Origin: Methanobrevibacter boviskoreani JH1
Lineage (GTDB): Archaea > Methanobacteriota > Methanobacteria > Methanobacteriales > Methanobacteriaceae
Direction: 5' to 3'
Assembly (NCBI RefSeq): GCF_000320505.1
Contig: NZ_BAGX02000016.1
Span: 43,382-107,381, forward strand
DNA length: 64,000 nt
The notes under the pieces are model-generated. The model was not told the origin of the DNA and searched no databases. It saw nothing but the letters and a program-made list of their open reading frames with translations. Positions 39,329 to 49,416 of the stretch are shown here, piece after piece. The position numbers were made by a program, and so were the translations under genes. Positions within the stretch are counted from its first letter, which is position 1. Each line of letters opens with the position of its first letter.

Positions 39329-40333
39329 TTATTTATCTGGATGAGACTCATCTTTACGTTCATATACGAATTTGGGAACTGCATATTTTAAAGGATCAAA
39401 GGTTTCTCTATCTTTAACCTCCACACACTTCATACTAACCTTTGAATGTAGAGAGCTTGGAAGTCTTAAAATACGTTTAATATCAATTGATACCTTCGCA
39501 TCTATAGTGGATAGATTAACATTAGCCATGGCTTTTACAAGATTATTATAACGTCTTGGACCTATATTTAATCTAAACATGCCCCAATTATCATCATCCA
39601 ATAAATATCTGAATTTAATTATATCCTTCATTAATTTTTTATTAATTCCATCAATTTCCTCATTACCTCTAAGATGTTGAATGTTATATTTCACCCGATC
39701 TGTAAAGATTTTGTTGTATCCGATTGGTAATGCAAAGTGAGGAATGTTTAAAGTACTTGCAGCCTCTCCGGGGTTTGGATTTGGAAAGGCAGATTTAGGA
39801 ACTGTAGCACCTGCCACATATTTTAAAACCTCAGAACGTAGGTCACTATCTGCAGTCATCATGTCAGGATCCAATATTCGTATATGGTAACCCCTTCCAG
39901 AGTAGATCAGATGAATGTTTTTAAGTCCCAGATTAGAATCCAAAGTATCAATAAGATTGTTTACGATTTCTAGTGATTCAGCCAAACATACCGGACATAC
40001 CTCACCTTCCCTACAATCACATGAACGTATTGGTAAATCCTTTGCATCTACATCAAATACATATTCTGCCTTTTGCCAATCTTCCCTAGCTCTTGGATTG
40101 ATATAATAGGCAATAGAAATATAAGCCGCAAAGGGAGCCTTGCTTCGCAGAAATCTTCTTAGAATATCCGGATTTTTAAAGACCTTATATCTGTCATTTG
40201 GTCCCTTACCATAATGGTCAAAACCAAATTCCCTTCTTGGAAGCTCATCTGTAATAAAACTTGGTAAGTCTTTCAAGGACCACTCTTCCCTATAAAATTC
40301 CCTTCTTTCACGAATACTAGATTTACCAAACAT
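39329..40333 (-). CDS. priS: DNA primase small (catalytic) subunit PriS
   Basis: Archaeo-eukaryotic primase catalytic subunit making RNA/DNA primers for replication. The catalytic FDVDAKDL motif lies at 93-100 (Asp94, Asp96), with a zinc knuckle at Cys105, Cys107, Cys113 and Cys116. SGRGYH is at 145-150, followed by later conserved ALPIGYNK and LRLPSSLHSKV. The length of 334 is standard. The ATG follows directly on the priL stop codon (TAA-ATG) and uses a GGAGGTGAT site inside the last codons of priL, indicating translational coupling and stoichiometric synthesis. Confidence 0.97.
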   Translation of the reverse strand: MFGKSSIRERREFYREEWSLKDLPSFITDELPRREFGFDHYGKGPNDRYKVFKNPDILRRFLRSKAPFAAYISIAYYINPRAREDWQKAEYVFDVDAKDLPIRSCDCREGEVCPVCLAESLEIVNNLIDTLDSNLGLKNIHLIYSGRGYHIRILDPDMMTADSDLRSEVLKYVAGATVPKSAFPNPNPGEAASTLNIPHFALPIGYNKIFTDRVKYNIQHLRGNEEIDGINKKLMKDIIKFRYLLDDDNWGMFRLNIGPRRYNNLVKAMANVNLSTIDAKVSIDIKRILRLPSSLHSKVSMKCVEVKDRETFDPLKYAVPKFVYERKDESHPDK

Positions 40334-41692
40334 TTAATCACCTCCAGTTGAAGATTCGGAATCAATTTTTCCTTCCTTTTTAAGATTCCATTTAGCCCTT
40401 GTATAATAGGATAATGGATTTGAAATCCCTTTACATCCTTTATCCTTTTTACATAACTGTGGAAGATGAATCTTAACCTTTTCACAACTCATAGGAGTAT
40501 ACCATTTCGTTTCTCCCTCATGTTCCAAACTAACTTCATTATGCATTCCAAAACCAAGCTTTGATATAATGTTTATTTTTTCCTGTGGCTGGTCCTCAAA
40601 TAATGGAGGTGTACAATTATCTGCAGCCTCAAATATCAAAGGCAATATCTCATTTTCGGTGATATTTAGATTCTTATCTATATCTGATACCTTAACATTA
40701 GCACCCTCATTGGCAAATATTGCAGGATATAATCGTGCATATGATACAAATGATGTTAAAAATAATACGATTGCATCATTACGGCCACCGGAGGATACAC
40801 CCTCCAATGTTGATTTAATACATGGTGGAAAGGCTTCTTTTACTAGTTTTCCAATTTCCATAAAACCGGAATTGTTATTTACACTAGCGTAGAATTCACT
40901 ATATTTAGTCATCTCCTCATCAATTAATTTTTCTATCTCATCAGCCAGTGTTTTAATACTTGGGTGAATGTTAACAAATTCAATATTGTCCTGAATCCTT
41001 TTAATATATTCCTCGGTTTCCTCCATGACAATATTTTTTAAAACCTCTTCCTTTACATTATCCCCTACAAGAACATCATAGATAGTATCAATAGAATAAT
41101 CCTTTAAATATTCATCAAAACGGGAGACAAACTCATCCTTATCGAGAACAACCTCACCGTCATCAATTACCAAATCAGTAAGTGATAATTTACGACTTGA
41201 TAAGATATCCTTTAAAAACGTCCATTCTACCGTACCTGAAACCATAAGTTCAGATAATACATCATTTACAATCATTCTTCTTTCATTTAAAAGCAATCTT
41301 GAAAGTCTTTCCTCAATAATGGCACCTTCAGATTGAATAAACAACCTCATCTCACGGGAATTATAATTAAATTTATATGCTATAGCCTGAGAACTCAAAT
41401 GGAATGCAATAACATCATAATCCGTTATATCGTCATTAAATAAATAGGAATAATCATGAGAATCGTAATTTTTATTATTAGATTTTTCAATATACCAATT
41501 AATCCTTTTTAAAACTAGATCTGATATTTTTTTAGGTAATTTTGAATCATCGTCAAGATTTTGATTATTTGTACTGCTAACAATATCCAATAAATCAATA
41601 TCCTCATAGAAGACAGACTGCAAATCTGACTTTCTTCTAACAATCTCTTTACCAGTATCAGATAAAGGATTTAAATATGCTATTTGAACCAT
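40334..41692 (-). CDS. priL: DNA primase large subunit PriL
   Basis: Iron-sulfur accessory subunit of the archaeal primase. Four conserved cysteines near the C terminus (C360 in CTPPLFED, C403, C414 and C420) fit the [4Fe-4S] ligands. The N-terminal ~330 residues are helical, as in the family. The first gene of the priL-priS pair. No ribosome-binding site is seen before the ATG. A TATATAAATAA run about 25-30 bases upstream suggests a leaderless or near-leaderless mRNA. The protein is somewhat longer than average (452) but within family range. Confidence 0.95.
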   Translation of the reverse strand: MVQIAYLNPLSDTGKEIVRRKSDLQSVFYEDIDLLDIVSSTNNQNLDDDSKLPKKISDLVLKRINWYIEKSNNKNYDSHDYSYLFNDDITDYDVIAFHLSSQAIAYKFNYNSREMRLFIQSEGAIIEERLSRLLLNERRMIVNDVLSELMVSGTVEWTFLKDILSSRKLSLTDLVIDDGEVVLDKDEFVSRFDEYLKDYSIDTIYDVLVGDNVKEEVLKNIVMEETEEYIKRIQDNIEFVNIHPSIKTLADEIEKLIDEEMTKYSEFYASVNNNSGFMEIGKLVKEAFPPCIKSTLEGVSSGGRNDAIVLFLTSFVSYARLYPAIFANEGANVKVSDIDKNLNITENEILPLIFEAADNCTPPLFEDQPQEKINIISKLGFGMHNEVSLEHEGETKWYTPMSCEKVKIHLPQLCKKDKGCKGISNPLSYYTRAKWNLKKEGKIDSESSTGGD

Positions 41693-41997
41693 GAAAATAA
41701 ATCTATTATTTATATAATAAAAAATTATTTATTAAAAACAAAAGTTTAAAGAAATGATTTAAAAAATAATATTCAAAAGCAATAAAAGAAATCAATCAAA
41801 GACTTGGAATATGAAAATAAAAATCAGGACTTTTTTTTTAATAAACAGATTATATTAATAAAGTTTAGATGAAAATTTTTTAAAAAAATAAAAGTTTAAA
41901 AAAGATAAAATCAAATATTTTTATGCAATATCTATTAATATTTTTAAAATATTTTAAAGTATACTTTTTTTAAACATTTAATTAAAGGAATAAAATA
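41693..41997. other. Divergent promoter region of priL and tex
   Basis: AT-rich. TATA-like TATATAAATAA on the minus strand (about 41710-41722) fits priL, and AAGGA just before 41998 is the tex ribosome-binding site. Nothing else is seen. Confidence 0.4.
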
Positions 41998-44124
41998 ATG
42001 ATAATTTCCAAACAACTATCTAAAGAACTAAATATTAGACCTCAGCAAAGTGAGGCTGTTATAAAACTAATTGATGATGGAAACACAATACCATTTATTG
42101 CAAGATATCGTAAAGAAGCAACAGGTTCCCTTGATGATACTGTTTTAAGAAAATTCAATGAACGGTTAAACTATTTAAGAAATCTTGAAAGTAGAAAGGA
42201 AACAATTATGGAAAGCATCAAAGAGCAAGGAAAATTAACCTCTACTTTAAAAGATTCAATTGACAAAGCATTAACCCTTGTTGAACTTGAGGATTTATAC
42301 CTACCCTATAAGAAAAAACGGGCAACACGAGCAAGCAAAGCACGAGACAAAGGTCTCGGACCATTATCTGAAATCATACTTGATCAGGATATTAATGAAC
42401 CGGTTGAAAACATTGCAAAGGATTTTCTAAATGACAAGGTTAAGACCATTAAAGATGCAATTAAGGGTGCGATGGATATTATTGCAGAGGACATTGCAGA
42501 AAATGCTAAATTTAGAAAAAGAATACGTGATGATACTTATAAGAATGGAGACATTTCAATAAAGGCCAAAGATGATAATGTTGAATCCGAGTATGAGATG
42601 TATTATGATTATGATGAATCCATATATGACATTACACCTCACAGAATCCTTGCAATTAATCGTGGTGAGAAGGAAGGTATTTTAAAAATCAAAATCGATA
42701 CCGATGACGATGAGATTAAACAATATATTGCAAACCATACAATAAAACCAAATAAATACACTGATGAGATCATAGAGGATTCCATTGACGATTCATATAA
42801 AAGACTTATCAAACCTGCAATTGAAAGGGATATACGTTCTATCTTAAAGGAAGAGGCTGAGGATAAATCTATTAAAGTTTTCTCAAAAAACCTTGAACAA
42901 TTACTTCTTACAAGCCCAATCGAAAATAAAACAGTTTTAGGATGGGATCCCGCATTTAGAACAGGTTGTAAAATAGCCATTGTGGATCCAACTGGAAAGG
43001 TATTAGACCACTGTGTAATATATCCAACGGAACCTCAAAATAAGGTTAAGGAAAGTAAAGAAACAATATCAAAACTCATTGAAAAATATAATGTTGATTT
43101 AATAGCCCTTGGAAACGGTACCGCTTCAAGGGAATCTGAGCAGATCATTGCAGATATGATTAAAGAATACAATCTTAACTGCCAATATGTTATTGTATCC
43201 GAAGCAGGTGCTAGTGTTTATTCTGCAAGTAAACTTGCAGACAAGGAATTTCCGGATTATGATGTAGGTGCACGTAGTGCAATATCCATTGCAAGAAGAT
43301 TGCAAGATCCACTTGCGGAACTTGTAAAAATAGATCCCAAATCCATTGGTGTAGGACAATACCAACATGATATGAATCAGAAAAAATTAAATGAATCATT
43401 AAGTGAGGTTGTAGAAAAGGTAGTAAATGACGTAGGTGTAAACCTCAATACTGCATCACCTGCACTTTTATCCTATGTATCAGGTATTTCAAATACAGTT
43501 GCAGGAAACATTGTTAAATACAGAGAAGAAAACGGGGAATTCACAAGTAGAAAAGAACTTAAAAAGGTAAAGAAATTAGGTCCTAAAACATTTGAACAAT
43601 GTGCAGGATTTACAAAAGTACCGAATTCTAAAAACCCGTTAGATAACACCACCGTTCATCCAGAATCATATAAGGCTACCGAAAAGCTATTGAAACAATT
43701 AGGTTACACTTTAGATGATATCGGTCGTAACGATTTAAAACTAGATAATCTTGACTATAAAGAACTTTCCTCTGAATTAGGTATTGGAGAGATAACCTTA
43801 AAGGATATTGTAAAGGAGCTTAAAAAACCAGGCCGTGATCCCCGTGATGAAATGCCCGAACCAATACTTAGAAACGATGTGCTGGAAATGAAAGATTTAA
43901 AAGAAGGAATGATTCTTAAAGGTACAGTGAGAAATGTAGTCGATTTTGGTGCATTTGTAGATATTGGAGTTCATCAAGACGGATTGGTCCATATCTCAGA
44001 GCTTGTTGAAGATCAATTTGTAAAACATCCACTAGATATTGTAAGTGTCGGGGATATTGTAGATGTTAGGGTTTTAAGTGTTGATTTAAATAGAAATAGA
44101 ATTAATCTATCTATGATAATTTAA
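41998..44124 (+). CDS. tex: Tex-family S1 RNA-binding protein
   Basis: Full-length Tex/Spt6-like nucleic-acid-binding protein (708 aa). The Tex N-terminal domain includes 'IPFIARYRKEATGSLDD' and 'YLPYKKKRATRASKARDKGL'. It is followed by a YqgF/RNase H-like domain from about 310 (GWDPAFRTGCKIAIVD), helix-hairpin-helix modules (about 480-560, 'KYREENGEFTSRKELKKVKKLGPKTFEQCAG') and a C-terminal S1 domain (636-668, GMILKGTVRNVVDFGAFVDIG). It probably acts on transcription complexes or RNA. The family is chiefly bacterial, so its presence in a methanogen suggests acquisition from bacteria. AAGGAATAAAATA precedes the ATG. Confidence 0.95.
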   Translation: MIISKQLSKELNIRPQQSEAVIKLIDDGNTIPFIARYRKEATGSLDDTVLRKFNERLNYLRNLESRKETIMESIKEQGKLTSTLKDSIDKALTLVELEDLYLPYKKKRATRASKARDKGLGPLSEIILDQDINEPVENIAKDFLNDKVKTIKDAIKGAMDIIAEDIAENAKFRKRIRDDTYKNGDISIKAKDDNVESEYEMYYDYDESIYDITPHRILAINRGEKEGILKIKIDTDDDEIKQYIANHTIKPNKYTDEIIEDSIDDSYKRLIKPAIERDIRSILKEEAEDKSIKVFSKNLEQLLLTSPIENKTVLGWDPAFRTGCKIAIVDPTGKVLDHCVIYPTEPQNKVKESKETISKLIEKYNVDLIALGNGTASRESEQIIADMIKEYNLNCQYVIVSEAGASVYSASKLADKEFPDYDVGARSAISIARRLQDPLAELVKIDPKSIGVGQYQHDMNQKKLNESLSEVVEKVVNDVGVNLNTASPALLSYVSGISNTVAGNIVKYREENGEFTSRKELKKVKKLGPKTFEQCAGFTKVPNSKNPLDNTTVHPESYKATEKLLKQLGYTLDDIGRNDLKLDNLDYKELSSELGIGEITLKDIVKELKKPGRDPRDEMPEPILRNDVLEMKDLKEGMILKGTVRNVVDFGAFVDIGVHQDGLVHISELVEDQFVKHPLDIVSVGDIVDVRVLSVDLNRNRINLSMII

Positions 44125-44623
44125 ATTAAATCACAATCAATTTATCCATAATCATTCAAGTCACCATTAAATTTCAAATAAAATAGAACTAAGTCATTTA
44201 TGATAAGTTAAAAAAGTATTTGGGATTTGAAATAAAAACAAAGACAAATAATAAGAAACTTGGATTAATAAATAATAATATTTAAAAATTATTTTTTTTA
44301 AATTTATAAAAAATATAATTATTTTTATTAATTTTTTAAATGAAACCCTAAATTTTCATATTTTTTATTTTTAATAGAGTTAATAAGCTGTTTTTCACCA
44401 TATTTAACAAAACATATTTTTTAAAATTAATGTGTAAATATGAATCCAAAAATTTTTTTAATAAATAAAAATTAATATTACTAAAATCAATTGAGTATTT
44501 TATAATAATTAAAACTATATATAACTGGTTTAAGAAATATAAAAATATTATATAAATTTTTAATTTATTTACTATTAATTTTTATAAAAAACTTATTTCA
44601 AATCAATTAAAGGAGAAAATCAA
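44125..44623. other. Gene-free spacer with metG promoter
   Basis: About 500 bp, almost pure A/T, no ORF. ATTATATAAAT at 44548-44558 is a good TATA box for metG, implying a leader of roughly 45 nt that ends with AAAGGAGAAAA. Confidence 0.5.
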
Positions 44624-46639
44624 ATGGCAAAATATTTTGTATCTACAGCACTTCCATATGCTAATGGTCCTTTCCATTTAGGACATCTAAGATCAACTTA
44701 TTTACCTGCAGACATATTTTGTAGGTACCACCGTATGATTGGTGACGATGTACTTATGGTTGGTGCAACAGATGAACATGGAACTCCTATTGCAGTACAA
44801 GCAGACAAGGAAGGTAAAAAACCTATTGATATTGCAACTAGATACCATGATATGATTGTGAGAGATATTAAATCATGTAATATATCACTTGATAATTTTT
44901 CACGTACTACAAATCCACTACATTACAAAATATCACAGGATTTCTTCACTTACCTTTATGAACATAGATATATGTATAAAAAAACCATTGAACAATTATA
45001 CTGTCCAAATTGTAAAAAATTCCTACCAGATAGATATGTGGAAGGTACATGTCCAGTTTGTGGTGGTGAAGCAAGGGGAGATCATTGTGAAAATTGTGGT
45101 AGAGCATTGGAGACTACAGAACTTTTAGAACCTCATTGTTTAACATGTAATACAAAACCAATTATTAAGGATTCAACTCAATATTACTTTAAACTTAGTG
45201 AATTTGAAGATGTATTAAGAGATTACATTGAAAATAACGATAAATTACCTAATAATGTAAAAAATTATACAATAAATTGGATTAATGATGGTCTTAAAGA
45301 TTGGGTATACACCCGTGATATGGACTGGGGTATACCTGTACCACTTGATGAGGCCAAAGGCAAGGTAATATATGTTTGGGGAGAGGCTTTTATAGGTTAT
45401 ATCTCATCAGCAGCAGAATGGTCTAGAAAAGATGGAAACCCTGCATGGGAAGACTACTGGAATGATAATGCCATTCATTTTATTGGAAAGGATATTATCT
45501 ATCACCATACCATATTTTGGCCAGCCATGTTATATGCACATGGTTGTAAAATGCCAGATTCCATTTTTGCAGGTGAATTCTTATCTCTTGAAGGACGTAA
45601 AATGTCTACAAGTAAAAATTGGGTTGTTTGGGTCGATGATTTTGTTAAGAAATTCGATGCGGACTTACTCAGATATTATTTAACAATTGTAGCACCTTTA
45701 AATAAAGATACCGACTTTAGTTGGGATGATTTCCAAAGAAGAAACAATGATGAACTTGCAGATGTAGTTGGAAACTTCTTACATAGAACAATTACATTTA
45801 CAAACAAGAACTTTGATGGAAAAATACCTGATTATAAATTCCCAAGTCAAGATGATTTAGAATTCATTAAATTAATCAAGAAAACACCTAAGAAAGTAGG
45901 TGAACATATTGCAAATATGGAATTTAGAGATGGTCTTGTAGAAATAATGAAAACATGTAAAGCGGCTAATAAATACTTTAATGATCAGGAACCTTGGAAA
46001 GCTGTTAAAGAAAATCCAAGAAAAGCTAAAAACTGCCTTTACCTTTCAAACCAATTATGCCAATCACTTGCAACATTACTCAAACCATATATGCCAACTA
46101 AAGCAGATGAAATAGCTAAAATAATGAATATGGAATCAAGTGAAGATTGGGCTAATGCAGGTCATTTCCTAGAGGTAGGACATTCAATCAATAAAGCAAA
46201 ACCATTGTTCAAGAAGATTGATGACGATGTAATATCTAAGGAGAAAGAGAAACTATATAAAAATCTCGAAAAATCTGAAAATAAAGATAAAAAAACCAAA
46301 AGAGGAGATAAAATGAGCGAAGAAATGATTTCAATTGATGATTTTGATAAAATAGTAATGAAGATAGGACAGATTAAAGAAGCTGAAAAGATTGAAAAAT
46401 CCAGAAAACTATTAAAATTACAAGTAGATATTGGAGATGAAACTAAACAAATCGTCTCAGGTATTGCAAATGAATACAAACCTGAAGATTTAATTGACAG
46501 AAAAGTAGTTGTATTATGTAATCTTAAACCTGCAAAACTCTGTGGTGAAAAATCAGAAGGTATGATTCTTGCAACCGAAGAAGCAGCAGCACTTTTAGGT
46601 GTACATGAAGACTGTAAAGTCGGCGAAAGAGTAATGTAA
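44624..46639 (+). CDS. metG: Methionyl-tRNA synthetase
   Basis: It charges tRNA-Met with methionine. The class I HIGH motif is HLGH (18-21) and the KMSKS counterpart is KMSTSK (about 326-331). The zinc-binding insertion has paired CxxC knuckles (CPNC, CPVC, CENC and CLTC, about 127-180). The anticodon-binding helical domain is followed by a Lys-rich linker and a fused C-terminal tRNA-binding OB domain from about residue 563 ('IDDFDKIVMKIGQIKEAEKI... LKPAKLCGEKSEGMILA'). The length of 671 is typical for the fused form. An AAAGGAG site precedes the ATG. Confidence 0.97.
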   Translation: MAKYFVSTALPYANGPFHLGHLRSTYLPADIFCRYHRMIGDDVLMVGATDEHGTPIAVQADKEGKKPIDIATRYHDMIVRDIKSCNISLDNFSRTTNPLHYKISQDFFTYLYEHRYMYKKTIEQLYCPNCKKFLPDRYVEGTCPVCGGEARGDHCENCGRALETTELLEPHCLTCNTKPIIKDSTQYYFKLSEFEDVLRDYIENNDKLPNNVKNYTINWINDGLKDWVYTRDMDWGIPVPLDEAKGKVIYVWGEAFIGYISSAAEWSRKDGNPAWEDYWNDNAIHFIGKDIIYHHTIFWPAMLYAHGCKMPDSIFAGEFLSLEGRKMSTSKNWVVWVDDFVKKFDADLLRYYLTIVAPLNKDTDFSWDDFQRRNNDELADVVGNFLHRTITFTNKNFDGKIPDYKFPSQDDLEFIKLIKKTPKKVGEHIANMEFRDGLVEIMKTCKAANKYFNDQEPWKAVKENPRKAKNCLYLSNQLCQSLATLLKPYMPTKADEIAKIMNMESSEDWANAGHFLEVGHSINKAKPLFKKIDDDVISKEKEKLYKNLEKSENKDKKTKRGDKMSEEMISIDDFDKIVMKIGQIKEAEKIEKSRKLLKLQVDIGDETKQIVSGIANEYKPEDLIDRKVVVLCNLKPAKLCGEKSEGMILATEEAAALLGVHEDCKVGERVM

Positions 46640-46641
46640 AT

Positions 46642-46672
46642 AATCCTTAATTGGATTTTTACTATTTTTTTA
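46642..46672 (+). terminator. Short stem plus T-rich terminator after metG
   Basis: AATCC-TTAATT-GGATT followed by tttactattttttt. Confidence 0.55.
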
Positions 46673-46855
46673 AAACACTTAATAAAAATTAAAAATCTAG
46701 TTAACTAATAATTAGATTTAAATAATTAAAAATATTAAACTATAAATTTAGAAGAGTAAATTTTATTTTTAAATAAAAGTTTGAAAACAAAATAATAACT
46801 TACTTTAAAGTCTATAGGCGGCAATAGATTTTATAAAAGTCCTCACGGTGAGTTA

Positions 46856-48415
46856 ATGGATTCAAATAGATTAATTACAAAAGCTGAAGAATATCTAAAA
46901 AAAATATCAGAAGAACAAATAGAAACAAGCAGATTATCAGATTTTGAATATTTTAAAAAAACATATGACAATTTAAATAATCACTTAAACGTTCTTCAAG
47001 AATTTAAAGAAACTATGGATACACAGGGTTATACATCACCCTACAGATCACTTAGTAAATATGGTATCAGTACTGTAGCAGATGTAACTGCAGAGGAAGC
47101 ATCAGAAACACATAGACACAACCAATACTTCAGATTAAAAGCATCTGCAAAGAAAAACATTTTAGATAGAGTCAAATCAGCCATTGATGCACATAAAATA
47201 GCATTAGGTAATCTAGAAGAATATGGATTAATTCACTGCAAGAATTGTAATAAAACCTATAGAATTGACAATTATAAAGCAGAATGTGATTGTGGTAAAA
47301 CAGAATACTCTTTTTCCATCAATAAAAACGGCAATCATAGAGTTGACATTATTCCATACCTCCCCCTTGCTGGAGATTATATGGTAAAGATGAGTGAACT
47401 AACTAAGTGGGGTAGGGAATCCTTTAAGAAAGTCATCAATATGCTGAAACAGGAACGTAAAGGTTCTGTAAAAACAGTATCATTAATTATTCGTTATAGA
47501 GAAGATAAAAAATTAATCAGAAAACGAGTATCTCTTGGTTCAGACTATGTAAATAGCTATGAAGAGGAAATTAGAAAAAGATATGGGAAAAATGTACGTA
47601 TTGAAGCTTTACAATTTCATAGAACCAAACCTGCAATAATTGATGATAAAAATACAAGAACCGCCCTGGCCATTGGATATGTTAAACTTGCGGAATTAAT
47701 TGCAAATAGACATAAAGATGAAATCCTCAAAGAAAACATCAAGGATATTGATAAATTAAATAAATATGATGAGATTGTAATTAATGCAAAAACTGCAAAT
47801 CCAGGATTTTTAGATGAAACAGATTCTATAGAAGCATGGAGAGAAGAGAAAATAGATGCCGATTTAAAGGATGCAAATCTCAAATATAGAAATGGAGATT
47901 TAAACAGAACACTAGAAATCGATTTAAGAAATAGGCAGTTACTTGAAAAATCTGTCTTCATTAATATTGCACCTTCCCTCATTCTATGGGACATTTTCAA
48001 ATATTACCTTACAAGTTCTAATGACAAACGTAAAAGACAAAGTGGACCTTTCCCATACATACGTAGTGAAATAGATCGCCAACAACGTAAAATTTTCCAA
48101 ATAACATTTACAAAAGCTATCGAATTACTAAACAAGAAGGAACATGAAAATATTCTTCCTGTAAAGGAAATGGATTTGATTTTACATAAAAAGTTCAAAT
48201 TGGAAGAGGAACTTAAAAATTCCAATCTTAAAGTCAATTATCAGGCACTTGGAGCTGCAATGATTTATAATGAAGGAACTATTCCTATAGAGGAATGTGC
48301 CAAAAGCTTTAATTTAGATGTTAAAGATGTTAAAAAAGAATCAAAGAATATTGAAAACATTGCAAAACCAAAAAATGATAAAAGTAAGAAATTTTTAGAA
48401 TTAATTAAAAGCTAA
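46856..48415 (+). CDS. DUF530 protein
   Basis: Conserved euryarchaeal protein of unknown function. I recognise the family from its overall pattern: a helical N-terminal part with 'ADVTAEEASETHRHNQYFRLKASAKKNILDR', a small zinc-ribbon-like insertion (CKNCNKTYRID...CDCGK, about residues 128-147), then 'PYLPLAGDYMVKMSELTKWGRESFKKVI' and 'IEALQFHRTKPAIIDDK...ALAIGYVKLAE'. The length (519) fits. The immediate leader (46811-46852) is relatively GC-rich and includes TCTAT/ATAGA. It follows metG on the same strand after a terminator. A role in translation or replication is only guilt by association. Confidence 0.85.
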   Translation: MDSNRLITKAEEYLKKISEEQIETSRLSDFEYFKKTYDNLNNHLNVLQEFKETMDTQGYTSPYRSLSKYGISTVADVTAEEASETHRHNQYFRLKASAKKNILDRVKSAIDAHKIALGNLEEYGLIHCKNCNKTYRIDNYKAECDCGKTEYSFSINKNGNHRVDIIPYLPLAGDYMVKMSELTKWGRESFKKVINMLKQERKGSVKTVSLIIRYREDKKLIRKRVSLGSDYVNSYEEEIRKRYGKNVRIEALQFHRTKPAIIDDKNTRTALAIGYVKLAELIANRHKDEILKENIKDIDKLNKYDEIVINAKTANPGFLDETDSIEAWREEKIDADLKDANLKYRNGDLNRTLEIDLRNRQLLEKSVFINIAPSLILWDIFKYYLTSSNDKRKRQSGPFPYIRSEIDRQQRKIFQITFTKAIELLNKKEHENILPVKEMDLILHKKFKLEEELKNSNLKVNYQALGAAMIYNEGTIPIEECAKSFNLDVKDVKKESKNIENIAKPKNDKSKKFLELIKS

Positions 48416-48668
48416 TTAATTTCTATTAAATTCTTTTAAATACTATTTTTAAAATACAATTTAAGTAAAATTTATACTACCTATTTATTAGGTTTTAAAT
48501 AAGATTTTATATCTAAATAATTTGTAAATCATGATATTAAAGGAATATGTCAATTTATCCCTATTTTTAAAAGCAATATTAAAAGGTTAAATTATTATAT
48601 TATAACAATTAATAATTTCTTATAACTTAGACAAACTTTTAATAAATAAATAATTTTTAGGGTCACAT

Positions 48669-49154
48669 ATGAGTGATGAAGACAATAATTACAAGATACA
48701 TATTACCGAGGCCTTAAGTTCTAAAAAGATTATGGAACTTATTAATGAGAACCCTGAACTTAAGTTGATAACATGCTCCAAAAGTCTATATGATAGAATT
48801 CCGGAAAAATATTTGAATGCACTTGAGCAACTAGATATAAATGTTGAAATCGAATACAAACAAGGTGCAAAACCTAAATTCTCCAAAGAGTTAATTGATA
48901 ATGTAATTGAGCTTAAAAACAATGGATATAAAGCTGCGGAAATATCCGATGAGGTAAATATTAAAACCAAACAAGTCTATTATATTATTGAAAAATACTC
49001 AGATATTAAATTAAAGGGATATAAAAGTAAATACCCCGATGAGCTTAAAGAAAAAATCAGACAAATGAAGAAAGATGGACTTAAAGTCCAGAACATATCC
49101 GAGGAGACTGGAATACCAATAAGATCCATATATTACATTCTAAATAAAAAATAA
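48669..49154 (+). CDS. Protein with two tandem helix-turn-helix motifs
   Basis: The first ~70 residues are a small alpha/beta segment of unknown type. Two Hin/transposase-like HTH units follow: 'ELIDNVIELKNNGYKAAEISDEVNIKTKQVYYIIEKY' and 'ELKEKIRQMKKDGLKVQNISEETGIPIRSIYYILNKK'. It is probably a DNA-binding regulator. No recombinase catalytic part is present, so it is not an active transposase. The protein is short, 161 aa. The ribosome-binding site is AGGGTCAC. Confidence 0.75.
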   Translation: MSDEDNNYKIHITEALSSKKIMELINENPELKLITCSKSLYDRIPEKYLNALEQLDINVEIEYKQGAKPKFSKELIDNVIELKNNGYKAAEISDEVNIKTKQVYYIIEKYSDIKLKGYKSKYPDELKEKIRQMKKDGLKVQNISEETGIPIRSIYYILNKK

Positions 49155-49416
49155 ATAGTTCTATTCTAAAAAAAAATCATTTGATATTTACACCATAACA
49201 ATTCAACCAACAAACCTATGGGATTACCTTAGAAATTGAGAAAATTATTTTTTTTAAAGATTATTAATTAAAATAGAATTTCACCAACATAATGATAAAA
49301 TATTCTATTTAACTAAAAAATCGAATATTCCTCAAATGATAATTGAATATTTTTTAAATAAAATAAAACCAGATATTGTTTGATTAATAAAAATTAGACA
49401 TTAAAGGAAGAATTAG

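Noticed and set aside
46811..46852. Structured leader or riboswitch before the DUF530 gene
   Set aside because: It is relatively GC-rich, but only a 5-bp TCTAT/ATAGA stem and a 3-bp CTC/GAG pairing near the ribosome-binding site can be drawn, too little to call.
48669..49154. Transposase or invertase
   Set aside because: Only the HTH repeats are present; no catalytic serine, tyrosine or DDE region and no terminal inverted repeats.
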